Positions 17,355 through 29,386 are shown, counted from the first letter of the stretch. The stretch: 64,000 nt of DNA from Metabacillus flavus (GCF_018283675.1 NZ_JAGVRK010000001.1:868001-932000); one strand, 5' to 3'. The notes: generated from the sequence alone by a model not told the origin. Numbers and translations: made by a program.

Positions 17355-19037
17355 ATGGAGAAAAATTGGTGGAAAGAAGCTGTTGTTTATCAAATTTATC
17401 CGCGCAGTTTTATGGATAGCAATGGGGATGGGATTGGCGATATCAGGGGCATCATTTCTAAGCTTGATTATTTGAAGGAGCTTGGTGTAGATGTGGTGTG
17501 GCTTTCGCCGGTTTATCAGTCACCGAACGATGATAACGGCTATGATATAAGCGATTACCGGAACATTATGGACGAATTCGGTACAATGGCTGACTGGGAT
17601 GAGATGCTAAGGGAAATGCATGACCGCGGGATTAAGCTTGTGATGGATCTTGTCGTTAACCACTCTTCGGATGAGCATGCCTGGTTTGCGGAATCACGCC
17701 AATCTAAAGATAATCCGTATCGGGACTATTACATATGGCGTCCTGGTAAAGATGGCAAGGAACCGAACAACTGGGAGTCGGTATTCAGCGGGTCAGCCTG
17801 GCAGTATGATGAAGCGACGGACGAATATTTTCTTCATCTGTTTTCAAAAAAACAGCCGGATCTGAATTGGGAGAATCCGCAGCTTCGCAATGAAATTTAC
17901 GATATGATGAAGTTCTGGCTGGATAAAGGGATTGATGGATTCCGAATGGATGTCATCAACTTTATCTCGAAGGAAGAGGGTCTGCCTGATGCAGAGAATC
18001 CTGAAGAACGGCCATTTGCACCGGGCGGTCAGCATTTCATGAACGGGCCGCGCATTCACGAATTTTTAAAAGAAATGAACAAGGAAGTTCTCTCTCACTA
18101 TGATGTGATGACGGTTGGAGAAATGCCTGGTGTGTCCCCTGAAGAAGGCATTCTTTATACAGATGCTGAGCGCAATGAACTGAACATGGTATTCCAGTTT
18201 GAGCATATGGATCTTGATACGGAGCCAGGGAAAAGCAAGTGGCATACGAAGCCGCTTGATCTTCGTGATTTAAAGCATTCTTTATCACGCTGGCAAAAAG
18301 GCATGCAGGGCAAGGGCTGGAACAGCCTTTACTGGAACAATCATGATCAGCCTCGAATCGTTTCCCGGTTCGGAGATGACCGGACCTATCGCGTGGAGTC
18401 AGCCAAAATGCTTGCTACCTGTCTTCACATGATGCAGGGAACTCCTTATATTTATCAGGGAGAAGAGTTCGGTATGACAAACGTCCGTTTTGAATCCATC
18501 CAGCAATATAAAGATATTGAAACGCTGAATATGTATAAAGAGCGTGTCATTGAGAACAAAGAAGATTCGGCAGAAGTGATGAATTCCATCTACATTAAAG
18601 GGCGCGATAATGCGAGAACTCCTATTCAGTGGGATGATTCGGAAAATGGCGGCTTTACGCAGGGAACACCGTGGATTGGGGTCAATCCTAATTATAAAGA
18701 GATCAATGCCAAGGCAGCGGCGGCGGATCCCTCCTCGATTTTCCATTATTATAAAAACCTGATTAAACTAAGAAAGAATCATGAAATTATTGTTTACGGT
18801 TCCTATGAGCTGATTTTGGAGGAAGACCCGGAGATTTTCGCCTTTATTCGAGAATACAATGGGGAAAAACTTCTTGTTACAGCAAATTTCTCGGGAAATA
18901 ATCCAGAGTTTCGACTTCCAGAAGGTTTGGAACTTAAGGAACCGGAGCTGCTTGTCGCCAATTATGAAGGACAGCCTGAAGGGACTTGCGAAGGTTTTAC
19001 AATGAGACCTTGGGAAGCAAGAGTATATAAATTCTAA
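17355..19037 (+). CDS. malL: GH13 oligo-1,6-glucosidase / alpha-glucosidase
   Basis: 560 residues, no signal peptide, so cytoplasmic. It has GH13 subfamily 31 hallmarks: KEAVVYQIYPRSF, DLVVNHSSDEH, DGFRMDVINFISK with nucleophile Asp199, TVGEMPG with the acid/base Glu, and NNHDQPR with the transition-state Asp. Val200 right after the nucleophile is the residue that in this subfamily favours alpha-1,6 over alpha-1,4 bonds. The ATG at 17355 follows AGGAG. It fits the final step after GH66 and GH31 release isomalto-oligosaccharides outside, but no sugar transporter lies in this window. Confidence 0.9.
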   Translation: MEKNWWKEAVVYQIYPRSFMDSNGDGIGDIRGIISKLDYLKELGVDVVWLSPVYQSPNDDNGYDISDYRNIMDEFGTMADWDEMLREMHDRGIKLVMDLVVNHSSDEHAWFAESRQSKDNPYRDYYIWRPGKDGKEPNNWESVFSGSAWQYDEATDEYFLHLFSKKQPDLNWENPQLRNEIYDMMKFWLDKGIDGFRMDVINFISKEEGLPDAENPEERPFAPGGQHFMNGPRIHEFLKEMNKEVLSHYDVMTVGEMPGVSPEEGILYTDAERNELNMVFQFEHMDLDTEPGKSKWHTKPLDLRDLKHSLSRWQKGMQGKGWNSLYWNNHDQPRIVSRFGDDRTYRVESAKMLATCLHMMQGTPYIYQGEEFGMTNVRFESIQQYKDIETLNMYKERVIENKEDSAEVMNSIYIKGRDNARTPIQWDDSENGGFTQGTPWIGVNPNYKEINAKAAAADPSSIFHYYKNLIKLRKNHEIIVYGSYELILEEDPEIFAFIREYNGEKLLVTANFSGNNPEFRLPEGLELKEPELLVANYEGQPEGTCEGFTMRPWEARVYKF

Positions 19038-19041
19038 AACT

Positions 19042-19077
19042 ACGGCGGACGTATGATAACGTTCGCCGTTTTTTTAT
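19042..19077 (+). terminator. Terminator of lacI-malL
   Basis: ACGGCGGACGT pairs with ACGTTCGCCGT, followed by seven T. Confidence 0.85.
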
Positions 19078-19165
19078 TTCAAGCCACTTCGCTAATTGAG
19101 ATTTTTTACTACACAACCTTAACCCTAAACATGCTCATACTAAGCAGCGAAAGGGGAGGGTAAAT

Positions 19166-19594
19166 ATGAATACAGTTAACAATATTATGTCAAAAAATGT
19201 TGCAAGTGTAACGTCCAGCCAATCCATTCAGGAGGCAGCTCAACTGATGAGCCAGCACAATGTTGGGTCCATTCCAGTTGTAGAGAATGGTCAAATGAAA
19301 GGGATTATTACGGATCGTGATATTACGCTTCGAACAACAGCTGAAGGCAGAGACTCCAATACGAAGGTGTCAGATGTGATGACATCTCAAGTAGTTTCAG
19401 GCCGTTCTGATATGAGCTATGAGGAAGCATCCCAGCTAATGGCTAAGAACCAGATCCGCCGTTTGCCGATTGTGGAAAATAACAATCTTGTCGGCATGGT
19501 TGCCCTTGGCGATCTTTCTGTGAATCAGCTATCAAATGAATCAGCAGGAAGCGCCCTTTCGAACATCTCTGACCAGGATAATCAGCATAAATAA
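19166..19594 (+). CDS. yhcV: Two-CBS-domain protein YhcV
   Basis: 142 residues made of two CBS motifs, about residues 5-60 and 70-125, each with the GSIPVVENGQMKGIITDRDI / IRRLPIVENNNLVGMVALGD pattern. CBS pairs bind adenine nucleotides. Size and neighbours match B. subtilis YhcV, whose function is unknown. A strong AGGGGAGGG ribosome site precedes the ATG. Confidence 0.85.
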   Translation: MNTVNNIMSKNVASVTSSQSIQEAAQLMSQHNVGSIPVVENGQMKGIITDRDITLRTTAEGRDSNTKVSDVMTSQVVSGRSDMSYEEASQLMAKNQIRRLPIVENNNLVGMVALGDLSVNQLSNESAGSALSNISDQDNQHK

Positions 19595-19604
19595 TCCGAA
19601 GAAT

Positions 19605-19640
19605 GGGGTAGCCGGGGTCTCCCGGTTATCCTTTTCTTTT
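19605..19640 (+). terminator. Terminator of yhcV
   Basis: GGGTAGCCGGG and CCCGGTTATCC pair, followed by T-rich sequence. Confidence 0.7.
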
Positions 19641-19683
19641 TTTTGTGAAACGGTTCATAATATAGGTAAAGGAGCTGATTTTT

Positions 19684-20352
19684 TTGTATAAAGCGATTGT
19701 GTTTGATTTTGACGGTTTAATTTTGGATACGGAAACCCTTCACTACGAAGTGCTCCAGGAGATGTTTAAGGAGCAGGGCTCCAGTCTTCCTCTTGACCTT
19801 TGGGTACAAGGGGTCGGCACTCAATCCGGATTTAAGCCATTTACATATTTGGAAGAACAGCTGAAAAAAACGGTTGACCACACTGCACTTCAGAAAGACA
19901 GAGAGAATCGTTTCAGTGAGCGAATCAGCAAGGAACTGGCGAGACCGGGAGTTGAGGAATACCTGGCTGCAGCGAAGGAGCTTGGCTATAAAATCGGTCT
20001 TGCCTCCAGCTCTGATTATAAATGGGTCAGCACCCATCTGAAAAATATCGGCTTGTTTGAATATTTTGAGTGCATCAGAACAAGTGATGATGTCGAAGAA
20101 GTGAAGCCAAATCCCGATCTTTATTTGAAAACAGCTGAATGCCTCGGTGTCAAACCGGAGGAATGCATTGCTTTTGAGGATTCTGCACACGGTTCGCTCG
20201 CTGCAAAACGGGCGGGAATGGCCTGTGTCATTGTTCCGAATAAAATCACAGGCGGTCTTGAGTTTGGAGAAATGGATCACCGGCTAGAATCGATGGCAGA
20301 ACTGGAGTTTAAGCTGCTCGTTGAAAAATTGGAAAATAGAAGGAACGTTTAA
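19684..20352 (+). CDS. yhcW: HAD-superfamily hydrolase YhcW
   Basis: 222 residues with HAD motif I DFDGLILDTE, motif II in LASSSDY, motif III in VKPNPDLY and motif IV in CIAFEDSAHG. The cap places it in the beta-phosphoglucomutase/phosphatase group. The substrate is unknown. The start is a TTG behind AAAGGAG. It lies between yhcV and yhcX as in B. subtilis. Confidence 0.85.
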   Translation: MYKAIVFDFDGLILDTETLHYEVLQEMFKEQGSSLPLDLWVQGVGTQSGFKPFTYLEEQLKKTVDHTALQKDRENRFSERISKELARPGVEEYLAAAKELGYKIGLASSSDYKWVSTHLKNIGLFEYFECIRTSDDVEEVKPNPDLYLKTAECLGVKPEECIAFEDSAHGSLAAKRAGMACVIVPNKITGGLEFGEMDHRLESMAELEFKLLVEKLENRRNV

Positions 20353-20402
20353 TAAGGGGAAGATAGCGGGTAAATGACTCTAATGGTAAAGGAGATGTCG
20401 TC

Positions 20403-21947
20403 ATGACCGAAAAATTGGACTTATCTAAATTTGAAAAGAAAATGATTATCCGCAATATACAGCATAAAGACATTGATGAAATCATTAGCATGCAGCGAAA
20501 ATGCTTTCCAGGGATGGATCCCTGGAAAAGGGAGCATCTTGAAAGCCATTTGGAGCATTTCCCGGAGGGCCAGTTTTGTGCGGAATTTGAAGGGCAAATT
20601 ATTGGTTCATGCTCCAGTCTGCTTGTGAATTTTGATGAATACGATGACCGCCATACATGGGATGACATTACGGACAACGGCTACATCACAAATCATAATC
20701 CCGATGGCTATAATTTATATGGCATTGAAGTCATGGTTGATCCGGAGTTCAGGAGGATGAGCATTGGCTACCGCCTTTATGAGGCCCGAAAGGAATTTGC
20801 CCGCCTTCAAAATTTAAAAAGCATCATCATTGGAGGGCGAATCCCCAATTTCCATAAGCATGCTGGCGAGCTGACGCCGCGGGAATATGTGGAGGAGGTT
20901 ATTCACCACCGCATATATGACCCGGTTCTTTCATTCCAGTTAATGAATGGGTTCACTCTAATGAGGATTAATCCGAGCTATTTGCCGGATGATCAGGCAT
21001 CGAACCAATATGCAACGTTGATGGAGTGGAACAACGTAGACTATCAGCCGAACACAAAACGGTACTATAAAACGTCATTCCCTGTCCGGATCTGTGTTGT
21101 GCAATACATGATGAAGCAAATCGAGTCCTTTGATGAGTTTGCGAAACAGTCCGAGTATTATGTGGATGTCGCCTCTGATGCTGACGCTGATTTTGCCGTG
21201 TTCCCTGAGCTTTTTACAACCCAGCTTATGTCTTTCGGCCATGATAAAACGCCAAGCCAGGCAATCAGAAGGCTGACGGAGTTCACGGAGGATTACATTT
21301 CTCTGTTCACGGACCTTGCCGTGAAGTACAACATCAATATTATCGGCGGTTCCCACGTAGTTGAAGAGGATGATGGCGATATTTATAACATTGCCTACCT
21401 GTTTAGACGGGACGGGACAATTGAAAAACAATACAAAATTCACATCACGCCGAATGAACGCAAGTGGTGGGGGATCAGTGCAGGAGATCAGGTGAAGGTG
21501 TTTGACACAGACTGCGGAAAAATTGCCATTCAAATCTGCTATGACATCGAGTTTCCTGAGCTCGCAAGAATTGCAACAGATATGGGGGCAAAAATCATTT
21601 TCACTCCATTCTGTACAGAAGACCGTCAAGGCTATCTGAGGGTACGCTACTGTGCACAGGCCCGAGCGGTTGAAAATCAGGTTTATACCGTTATTTCTGG
21701 AACGGTAGGAAACCTTCCTCAGACTGAAAATATGGACATCCAGTACGCTCAATCCGCAATTTTTGCTCCATCTGACTTTGAATATGCAAGAGACGGAATT
21801 GTCGGAGAATGCAATCCGAATATCGAAATGGTCGTAATCGGGGATGTTGACTTGGAAATTCTAAGAAGACAGCGTCAATCCGGAACAGTACGCCAGCTTA
21901 AGGACCGAAGACGTGATCTTTATTCACTGCAGTACAAAAATAGATAA
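20403..21947 (+). CDS. yhcX: GNAT acetyltransferase-nitrilase fusion YhcX
   Basis: 514 residues, two enzymes in one chain. Residues about 15-200 form a GNAT domain ([21 protein letters not shown] is its acetyl-CoA loop). Residues about 225-490 form a carbon-nitrogen hydrolase domain with the Glu-Lys-Cys triad visible in [18 protein letters not shown] and [12 protein letters not shown]. The B. subtilis homologue has the same fusion and nearly the same length. The natural substrate is unknown; an amidase with a coupled acyltransferase is the best guess. Confidence 0.9.
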   Translation: MTEKLDLSKFEKKMIIRNIQHKDIDEIISMQRKCFPGMDPWKREHLESHLEHFPEGQFCAEFEGQIIGSCSSLLVNFDEYDDRHTWDDITDNGYITNHNPDGYNLYGIEVMVDPEFRRMSIGYRLYEARKEFARLQNLKSIIIGGRIPNFHKHAGELTPREYVEEVIHHRIYDPVLSFQLMNGFTLMRINPSYLPDDQASNQYATLMEWNNVDYQPNTKRYYKTSFPVRICVVQYMMKQIESFDEFAKQSEYYVDVASDADADFAVFPELFTTQLMSFGHDKTPSQAIRRLTEFTEDYISLFTDLAVKYNINIIGGSHVVEEDDGDIYNIAYLFRRDGTIEKQYKIHITPNERKWWGISAGDQVKVFDTDCGKIAIQICYDIEFPELARIATDMGAKIIFTPFCTEDRQGYLRVRYCAQARAVENQVYTVISGTVGNLPQTENMDIQYAQSAIFAPSDFEYARDGIVGECNPNIEMVVIGDVDLEILRRQRQSGTVRQLKDRRRDLYSLQYKNR

Positions 21948-21951
21948 TTCT

Positions 21952-21984
21952 AAAAGTCCGCTGCTGAAGCGGGCTTTTTTTTCA
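21952..21984 (+). terminator. Terminator of yhcX
   Basis: AAGTCCGCT and AGCGGGCTT pair (with G-T pairs), followed by eight T. Confidence 0.8.
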
Positions 21985-22068
21985 TGCAGTACCGCGGCAT
22001 ATGCTAATATAATAAAATACATACTAGAGTATACCCAGAAAAAGATAAGCTGGCAGGAGTGTGCGGAA

Positions 22069-22635
22069 ATGGCATTTGAAGGGCAGACGATATTGCCTGC
22101 AATACGGAATATGAAGCAATTTGATCAGTTTTTAAGCAGCAAGTACAGGTACGGGGTCCTGCTTGATACTCATCTGGGCCAGCTGAAAGGGATTGTCAAG
22201 GCTTCCGATCAAGCGGGGAAGAAGTTATTGATCCATGTTGATCTGATTCAAGGATTGAAGCATGACGAGTATGCAGCAGAATTTATCTCCCAGGAAATTA
22301 AGCCGGCAGGATTGATTTCGACAAGGTCGAATGTGATTTCCAAAACGAAGCAGCGGGGGCTCATAGCGATTCAGCGGCTGTTTTTACTGGATACGAGCGC
22401 ACTTGCGAAAAGCCTGGAGCTTATTCAAAGGATGAGGCCGGATTTTATTGAGGTGCTCCCGGGGGTTGTACCGAACCTGATAGAAGAAATCAAAAAGGTG
22501 ACGGATATCCCAATCCTTGCGGGCGGCTTCGTCAAGACAGAGCAGGAGGTGCAAGCTGCTCTCAAAGCAGGTGCTGCGGCTGTTACAAGTTCAGAGACAG
22601 CACTGTGGAAGGAAATGGAGAAAAACTTAAGTTAA
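22069..22635 (+). CDS. glpP: GlpP glycerol-uptake antiterminator
   Basis: 188 residues starting [19 protein letters not shown], very like B. subtilis GlpP. The family motifs [38 protein letters not shown] and [11 protein letters not shown] are all present. GlpP binds glycerol-3-phosphate and then glp leader RNA, preventing early termination. The frame stays open upstream, but the ATG at 22069 with AGGAGTG before it fits the family N-terminus. Two GlpP-type leaders lie downstream. Confidence 0.92.
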   Translation: MAFEGQTILPAIRNMKQFDQFLSSKYRYGVLLDTHLGQLKGIVKASDQAGKKLLIHVDLIQGLKHDEYAAEFISQEIKPAGLISTRSNVISKTKQRGLIAIQRLFLLDTSALAKSLELIQRMRPDFIEVLPGVVPNLIEEIKKVTDIPILAGGFVKTEQEVQAALKAGAAAVTSSETALWKEMEKNLS

Positions 22636-22761
22636 ACCGGGCAAATGAACTGGTCATAGACATGGCCGCCAAGAATTTTCCGGCGCGGTATGTAATTTAT
22701 TCCAATTCCCAAAGTGTTGGATTCCTGGTCCAATAGTTAGACAAAAAATTAGTTCGATGGC

Positions 22762-22790
22762 TTGACAACGCTTACAATAAGTTTTAATAT
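22762..22790 (+). promoter_or_regulatory. glpFK promoter with cre-like site
   Basis: TTGACA (22762-22767) and TAATAT (22785-22790) with a 17-base spacer. TGACAACGCTTACA (22763-22776) overlaps the -35 and differs from the CcpA cre consensus at one position. It predicts glucose repression of glycerol uptake. Confidence 0.8.
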
Positions 22791-22814
22791 TAGGGACAAG
22801 TTAATTTATGTGAC

Positions 22815-22875
22815 GGAGACGAGGAGATCCACAACTGTTCTTTACTTTTGTAAGGGGAGAGTTGTGGATTTTTTT
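22815..22875 (+). promoter_or_regulatory. GlpP-dependent antitermination leader of glpFK
   Basis: GGAGACGAGGAGA (22815-22827) is followed by a terminator made of ATCCACAACT and AGTTGTGGAT with a T-run. The 13-base motif recurs in front of the glpD terminator (GGAGATAAGGAGA), marking the likely GlpP contact that suppresses termination when glycerol-3-phosphate is present. Confidence 0.85.
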
Positions 22876-22948
22876 GCTTATATTTTATCGTTTTTTGTAA
22901 ACGCTCTCCTCACCAATTGACTTAGACTTACATTATGGGGGGATTTGC

Positions 22949-23763
22949 ATGTCTGCTTTTATGGGTGAACTAATAGGAACAATGATTTTAATCGTTTTCG
23001 GCGCAGGGGTGTGTGCCGGAGTCAATTTAAAAGGGTCGTTCGCTGAAAACTCAGGCTGGATTGTTATTACCATGGGCTGGGGATTGGGGGTAGCAATGGC
23101 GGCATATGCGGTTGGTGAGATCAGCGGAGCCCATTTAAATCCTGCGCTCACCATTGGACTGGCATTAACAGGCGACTTTGCCTGGAATCTTGTACCTTCT
23201 TACATCCTGGCTCAAATGATTGGTGCATTCATTGGTGCTTCTCTCATTTATTTACATTACCTGCCGCATTGGAAGGAAACGAGAGACCCGGGAACAAAGC
23301 TTGGCGTATTTTCAACAGGACCGGCAATCCCGAATGTTTTTGCTAATTTCATTAGTGAAGCACTTGGAACCTTCATTTTAGTCCTTGGAATTCTTTCAAT
23401 CGGAGCAAACAAGTTTACAGACGGTTTAAATCCTCTGATTGTCGGTTTTCTCATTGTTGCAATTGGTTTATCATTGGGGGAACCACTGGATACGCGATCA
23501 ATCCTGCGCGTGATTTAGGCCCGCGGATTGCCCATTTTATCTTGCCGATTCCAGGAAAAGGCGATTCCAACTGGCGTTATGCATGGGTGCCGGTTGTAGG
23601 ACCGCTTGCAGGCGGAGCTTTTGGGGCCGTGTTTTACAATTTCGCATTTAAGGGAAATATGAATTCATCATTCTGGATTGTGACCGTTATTCTGGCTGGA
23701 CTTCTTGCATTAACTTATGCCATGACAAAACGGGGAAAAAGTACGGTAAGACAAACCGCATAA
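22949..23763 (+). pseudogene. glpF: Glycerol facilitator GlpF, split by one frameshift
   Basis: An aquaglyceroporin with first NPA box HLNPALTIGL and six predicted membrane segments, about 271 residues if intact. The frame breaks at the G5 run at 23476-23480. Adding one G restores [20 protein letters not shown], the second NPA box, and the rest continues to the stop at 23763. Both halves are fully conserved with no other damage, so this is either a recent loss or a sequencing error. As written, the protein would end after 189 residues without its second pore half-helix. It is followed 24 bases later by glpK. Confidence 0.85.
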
Positions 23764-25278
<1,515 letters not shown>

Positions 25279-25291
25279 TTCAAACCTATGC

Positions 25292-25393
25292 TATAATAAA
25301 CTCAAGTTAATTACAGTACGGTTGGAGATAAGGAGAGACCGCAGCGCTAAAACAGTGGAGACATTGTTTTGGTTCGTTGCGGTCTCTTTTTTT
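25292..25393 (+). promoter_or_regulatory. glpD promoter and GlpP-type antitermination leader
   Basis: A TATAAT -10 lies at 25292-25297 with a weak -35 overlapping the end of glpK. GGAGATAAGGAGA (25324-25336) overlaps a terminator whose arms are GAGACCGCA (25335-25343) and TGCGGTCTC, followed by a T-run to 25393. An inner AAAACA/TGTTTT stem extends the fold. The layout matches the glpFK leader. Confidence 0.85.
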
Positions 25394-25434
25394 GCGGCTT
25401 TATCTTCTGCCAAAAATACAGGGAGGCTAACATA

Positions 25435-27093
25435 ATGAGTTTTTCTAGTTTAGATAGAGAAAAGCAGCTTGAAAAAATGACAACCGAACAGTACGACCTG
25501 TTCGTTATAGGCGGAGGCATAACCGGTGCTGGCATTGCACTTGATGCTGCATCCAGAGGAATGAAAATCGGCCTAGCTGAAATGCAGGATTTTGCAGCAG
25601 GCACATCCAGCCGTTCCACTAAGCTAGTGCACGGAGGCTTAAGATACTTAAAGCAATTTGAAGTGAAAATGGTAGCGGAGGTTGGGAAAGAGCGCGCAAT
25701 TGTTTATGAAAACGGCCCGCACGTAACAACACCTGAATGGATGCTGCTGCCGATGCATAAAGGCGGTACCTTCGGAAAATTTTCAACAGGCATTGGACTT
25801 CGTGTCTATGATTTTCTCGCAGGCGTTAAGAAAAGCGAATGGCGCACAATGCTGACAGCGGATGAAGTACTGGAAAGAGAACCGCTTGTCAAAAAGAAGG
25901 ATCTGCTTGGCGGAGGCCGCTATGTAGAATACAAAACAGACGATGCACGCTTAACGATCGAAGTGATGAAAGAAGCCGTTCGATTTGGGGCAGAGCCGGT
26001 TAACTATGCAAAGGTCGATGGCCTTCTGTATGAAAAAGGCAAAGTAATCGGCGTCAAAATTCTGGATACATTAACGGGCAAAACGTATGACGTGCACGCC
26101 AGGAAAATTGTCAATGCAACAGGACCTTGGGTAGACGGTTTGAGAGAAAAAGATCATTCAAAAGAGGGGAAACACCTGCAGCTGACTAAAGGAATTCACC
26201 TTGTATTTGATCAATCCCGTTTTCCGTTGAAGCAGGCTGTCTATTTCGATACACCCGATAAACGGATGGTATTTGCCATTCCGCGCGAAGGCAAGACTTA
26301 TGTAGGAACGACCGACACTGTCTATAAAAGCGACATTGCAAAGCCGAGAATGACAGAGGCAGACCGCAAATACGTGGTGGAAGCCATCAACTACATGTTC
26401 CCGAGCCTGGAAATTAAAGCGGAAGATGTTGAATCCAGCTGGGCAGGATTACGCCCGCTTATTCATGAAGAAGGAAAAGATCCATCCGAAATCTCCAGAA
26501 AAGATGAGGTTTGGACTTCCAATTCCGGTCTTATTACCATTGCAGGCGGGAAGCTGACTGGCTACCGCAAAATGGCGGAGCATATTGTGAACCTTGTAGC
26601 TGAACGCTTGAAAAACGAAACCGGAAAAGATTTCGGCAAATGCAAAACGAAAAACATGCCGGTATCCGGAGGCCATGTAGGCGGCGCATCCAGCTTCCAG
26701 CAATTTAAGAAAGTCAAAACAGAAGCAGGGCAAAAACATGGTTTGACTGAACAGGAAGCTGAGCGGCTTGCTCAGCGCTACGGTTCAAACGTGGACCAGG
26801 TTCTTGAAATCCTGGACAGTGTGAAGGACGAGGCAGCACGCCTTAACATTCCGGCCTACGTTCTTGCTGCTGCAGAATACGCAATCTCGGAAGAACTAGC
26901 AGCAACACCCGCTGACTTCTTCGTGAGACGTACAGGTGCCGTTTATTTCAATATTGACTGGGTTAGAAGCTATAAAGAACCGGTAATTAGCTACATGGCC
27001 AGCCGCCTTAACTGGTCAGAAGAGCAAAAACGGACTTACACTGAGCAATTGAATGAGCAAATTGATTACGCAGTGGTACCACTCGCTGAATAA
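25435..27093 (+). CDS. glpD: Aerobic glycerol-3-phosphate dehydrogenase
   Basis: 552 residues. The FAD-binding motif FVIGGGITGAGIALDAASRG, then GTSSRSTKLVHGGLRYL and a C-terminal helical domain. It oxidises glycerol-3-phosphate to dihydroxyacetone phosphate at the membrane face and feeds electrons to quinone. The ATG at 25435 follows GGGAGG; the open frame further upstream runs back through the leader terminator and is not coding. Confidence 0.95.
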   Translation: MSFSSLDREKQLEKMTTEQYDLFVIGGGITGAGIALDAASRGMKIGLAEMQDFAAGTSSRSTKLVHGGLRYLKQFEVKMVAEVGKERAIVYENGPHVTTPEWMLLPMHKGGTFGKFSTGIGLRVYDFLAGVKKSEWRTMLTADEVLEREPLVKKKDLLGGGRYVEYKTDDARLTIEVMKEAVRFGAEPVNYAKVDGLLYEKGKVIGVKILDTLTGKTYDVHARKIVNATGPWVDGLREKDHSKEGKHLQLTKGIHLVFDQSRFPLKQAVYFDTPDKRMVFAIPREGKTYVGTTDTVYKSDIAKPRMTEADRKYVVEAINYMFPSLEIKAEDVESSWAGLRPLIHEEGKDPSEISRKDEVWTSNSGLITIAGGKLTGYRKMAEHIVNLVAERLKNETGKDFGKCKTKNMPVSGGHVGGASSFQQFKKVKTEAGQKHGLTEQEAERLAQRYGSNVDQVLEILDSVKDEAARLNIPAYVLAAAEYAISEELAATPADFFVRRTGAVYFNIDWVRSYKEPVISYMASRLNWSEEQKRTYTEQLNEQIDYAVVPLAE

Positions 27094-27105
27094 TTTTCAA
27101 ATCAG

Positions 27106-27137
27106 ACTGCCCCGGGGGACTGGGGCGGTTTTTTTTT
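27106..27137 (+). terminator. Terminator of glpD
   Basis: ACTGCCCC pairs with GGGGCGGT, followed by nine T. Confidence 0.8.
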
Positions 27138-27231
27138 CTGTAAATTGGGGAATGGAATGGGGTTAGATGGTGGTCTGTTATGTAATACGCGGATCCGGCA
27201 AATAACAGTTACAGACTCATTTTGGCCGGTG

Positions 27232-27440
27232 GCGTTCCAGGTTGTATCGGGTTTACGGGCACAATTCTGTCGATTGCAGGTAAAATCATTTCGATAACGG
27301 GCACGATGATGTCTAAAGCGTTCCAGGTTGTATCGGGTTTACGGGCACAATTCTGTCGATCGCAGGCAAAAGCATGTCGATAACGGACACAATCATGTCG
27401 ATAACGGGCACAAACGTGTCGATAACAGGCAATTCGACAT
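27232..27440. repeat. Nested intergenic tandem repeats
   Basis: A 43-base sequence beginning GCGTTCCAGGTTGTATCGGG occurs at 27232 and again at 27318 (period 86). It is followed by a 21-base array of the type TCGATAACGGGCACAA at 27377, 27398 and 27419, with a further copy at 27290. It fills much of the 536-base gap between glpD and pgcA. Frames through it exist only because the repeats contain few stops. Confidence 0.8.
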
Positions 27441-27629
27441 AGGATGACAAGGTACGACTGACCGTATTCAGACCATGGCCCTAACCAAGGCAAAACCCGC
27501 CCCATCCTGTGTTTTGTGATAAAATAACAGAGAACATGCGGTTCTTTTTCAAGACAAATTGCAGGAGAGAACAGCATGGATGGAGAAACCGTATAGAGGG
27601 ATAAAACTTAGCACTTCAGGAGGTAAATG

Positions 27630-29378
27630 ATGAACTGGACACAAAGCTATGAGCGCTGGAAAAACCAAACCAATCTTGACCCTGAATTATTGGATCTGCT
27701 TGTCAGTTTCAAAGATGATGAAAAACAGCTGGAGGATTGCTTCTACAAGGATCTTGAGTTTGGTACGGGCGGTATGCGCGGGGAAATAGGACCGGGCACA
27801 AACCGGATGAACATTTATACAGTTCGAAAAGCTTCCGAAGGCTTGGCAAAATACATAGAATCTTTCGGTGAGGAAGCGAAAAAAAGAGGCGTGGCAATCG
27901 CATACGATTCCCGTCATAAATCTCCTGAGTTTGCAATGGAAGCTGCGAAAACGCTTGCGACACATGGCATTCAAACATACGTATTTGATGAGCTTCGCCC
28001 GACTCCTGAGCTGAGCTTCGCTGTTCGCGAACTGAATGCATTTTCAGGAATCGTTTTAACGGCAAGCCACAACCCGCCTGAATATAACGGCTACAAAGTA
28101 TATGGCGAAGACGGCGGCCAGCTTCCGCCTGCTGCGGCAGATGAAGTCATTTCAAAGGTGAACGAGCTTGAGGATGAGCTTTCCATCCAGGTTAAGGATG
28201 AAGAGAGCCTGAAAGAAGCCGGTCTGATCAAAATCATCGGTGAAGAAATTGATGAGAAATATACTCAAAGGCTGACGACGATTTCTGTGAATCCTGAGCT
28301 TTCTAAAGAGGTAGACGTAAAGGTAGTTTTCACACCTCTTCACGGAACGGCAAACAAACCGGTGCGGAGAGGACTCGCAGCACTTGGATATGAAAATGTA
28401 ACAATCGTGAAGGAGCAGGAGCTTCCTGATCCGAACTTTTCAACTGTTAAGTCTCCTAATCCGGAAGAGCATGCGGCATTTGAATTGGCGATCCGCGATG
28501 GAGAAGCAGCAGGAGCTGACATCCTGATTGCAACTGATCCGGATGCAGACCGCCTTGGGATTGCTGTTAAAAACGAAGCGGATGAATACGTCGTTTTGAC
28601 AGGAAATCAAACAGGTGCGATACTGCTTCACTACTTACTGTCCGAGAAAAAAGCAAAAGGCATTCTTCCGGACAATGGCATTGTGCTTAAAACAATCGTA
28701 ACCTCCGAAATCGGCCGTGAAGTGGCATCCTCCTTCAATCTAGAAACGGTGGATACACTAACCGGGTTCAAATTCATCGGAGAAAAAATCCGTGAATACG
28801 AAGAGTCCGGCGAGTATACGTTCCAGTTCGGCTATGAGGAAAGCTATGGCTACCTAATCGGCGATTTTGCACGTGATAAAGATGCCATCCAGGCTGCATT
28901 GCTTGCTGTTGAAGTATGTGCTTTCTATAAAAAGAAAGGCATGACGCTGTATCAGGGTCTGCTTGAGATTTTCTCCACATACGGCTACTTCAAGGAAGGC
29001 TTGAAGTCCTTGACGCTGAAAGGAAAAGAAGGCGCTGAGCAGATTCAGGATATCCTTTCAACCTTCCGTTCGAATCCGCCTGCTGAAATAGCCGGCAAAA
29101 AGGTAACGGTTGTGGAAGACTACAAAACGAGTGAAAGACAGCTGAACGTCTCCGGTGAAAAAGAAGAAATTGATCTTCCGAAGTCCAACGTTCTGAAATA
29201 TTTCCTTGAAGATGGAACGTGGTTCTGTCTTCGCCCATCCGGTACGGAGCCTAAAATCAAATTCTACTTCGCTGTTAAAGGGACTTCCCTTGACGATGCT
29301 GAGCAGCGCCTTGCGCATGTTGAAAAGTCCGTAATGGAAGTGGTTGAAGAGATTATTACGAATAAAGCAGGGAAATAA
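27630..29378 (+). CDS. pgcA: Alpha-phosphoglucomutase
   Basis: 582 residues with the phosphohexomutase motifs [13 protein letters not shown] (phosphoserine loop), [12 protein letters not shown] (Mg2+ loop), [12 protein letters not shown] (sugar loop) and [12 protein letters not shown] (phosphate loop). It interconverts glucose-1-phosphate and glucose-6-phosphate for wall glycolipid and teichoic-acid precursors. It matches B. subtilis PgcA (YhxB), also next to glpD. I prefer the second of two adjacent ATGs because AGGAGGT lies five bases before it. Confidence 0.93.
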   Translation: MNWTQSYERWKNQTNLDPELLDLLVSFKDDEKQLEDCFYKDLEFGTGGMRGEIGPGTNRMNIYTVRKASEGLAKYIESFGEEAKKRGVAIAYDSRHKSPEFAMEAAKTLATHGIQTYVFDELRPTPELSFAVRELNAFSGIVLTASHNPPEYNGYKVYGEDGGQLPPAAADEVISKVNELEDELSIQVKDEESLKEAGLIKIIGEEIDEKYTQRLTTISVNPELSKEVDVKVVFTPLHGTANKPVRRGLAALGYENVTIVKEQELPDPNFSTVKSPNPEEHAAFELAIRDGEAAGADILIATDPDADRLGIAVKNEADEYVVLTGNQTGAILLHYLLSEKKAKGILPDNGIVLKTIVTSEIGREVASSFNLETVDTLTGFKFIGEKIREYEESGEYTFQFGYEESYGYLIGDFARDKDAIQAALLAVEVCAFYKKKGMTLYQGLLEIFSTYGYFKEGLKSLTLKGKEGAEQIQDILSTFRSNPPAEIAGKKVTVVEDYKTSERQLNVSGEKEEIDLPKSNVLKYFLEDGTWFCLRPSGTEPKIKFYFAVKGTSLDDAEQRLAHVEKSVMEVVEEIITNKAGK

Positions 29379-29386
29379 TAGGATGC

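Noticed and set aside
23470-23500. Programmed frameshift in glpF
   Set aside because: No slippery heptamer with downstream structure is evident, glpF is not known to use recoding, and two other genes show the same homopolymer defect.
27209-27577. 122-residue minus-strand frame between glpD and pgcA
   Set aside because: Its sequence is the translation of the nested 86- and 21-base repeats; low complexity, no ribosome site, no recognisable domain.
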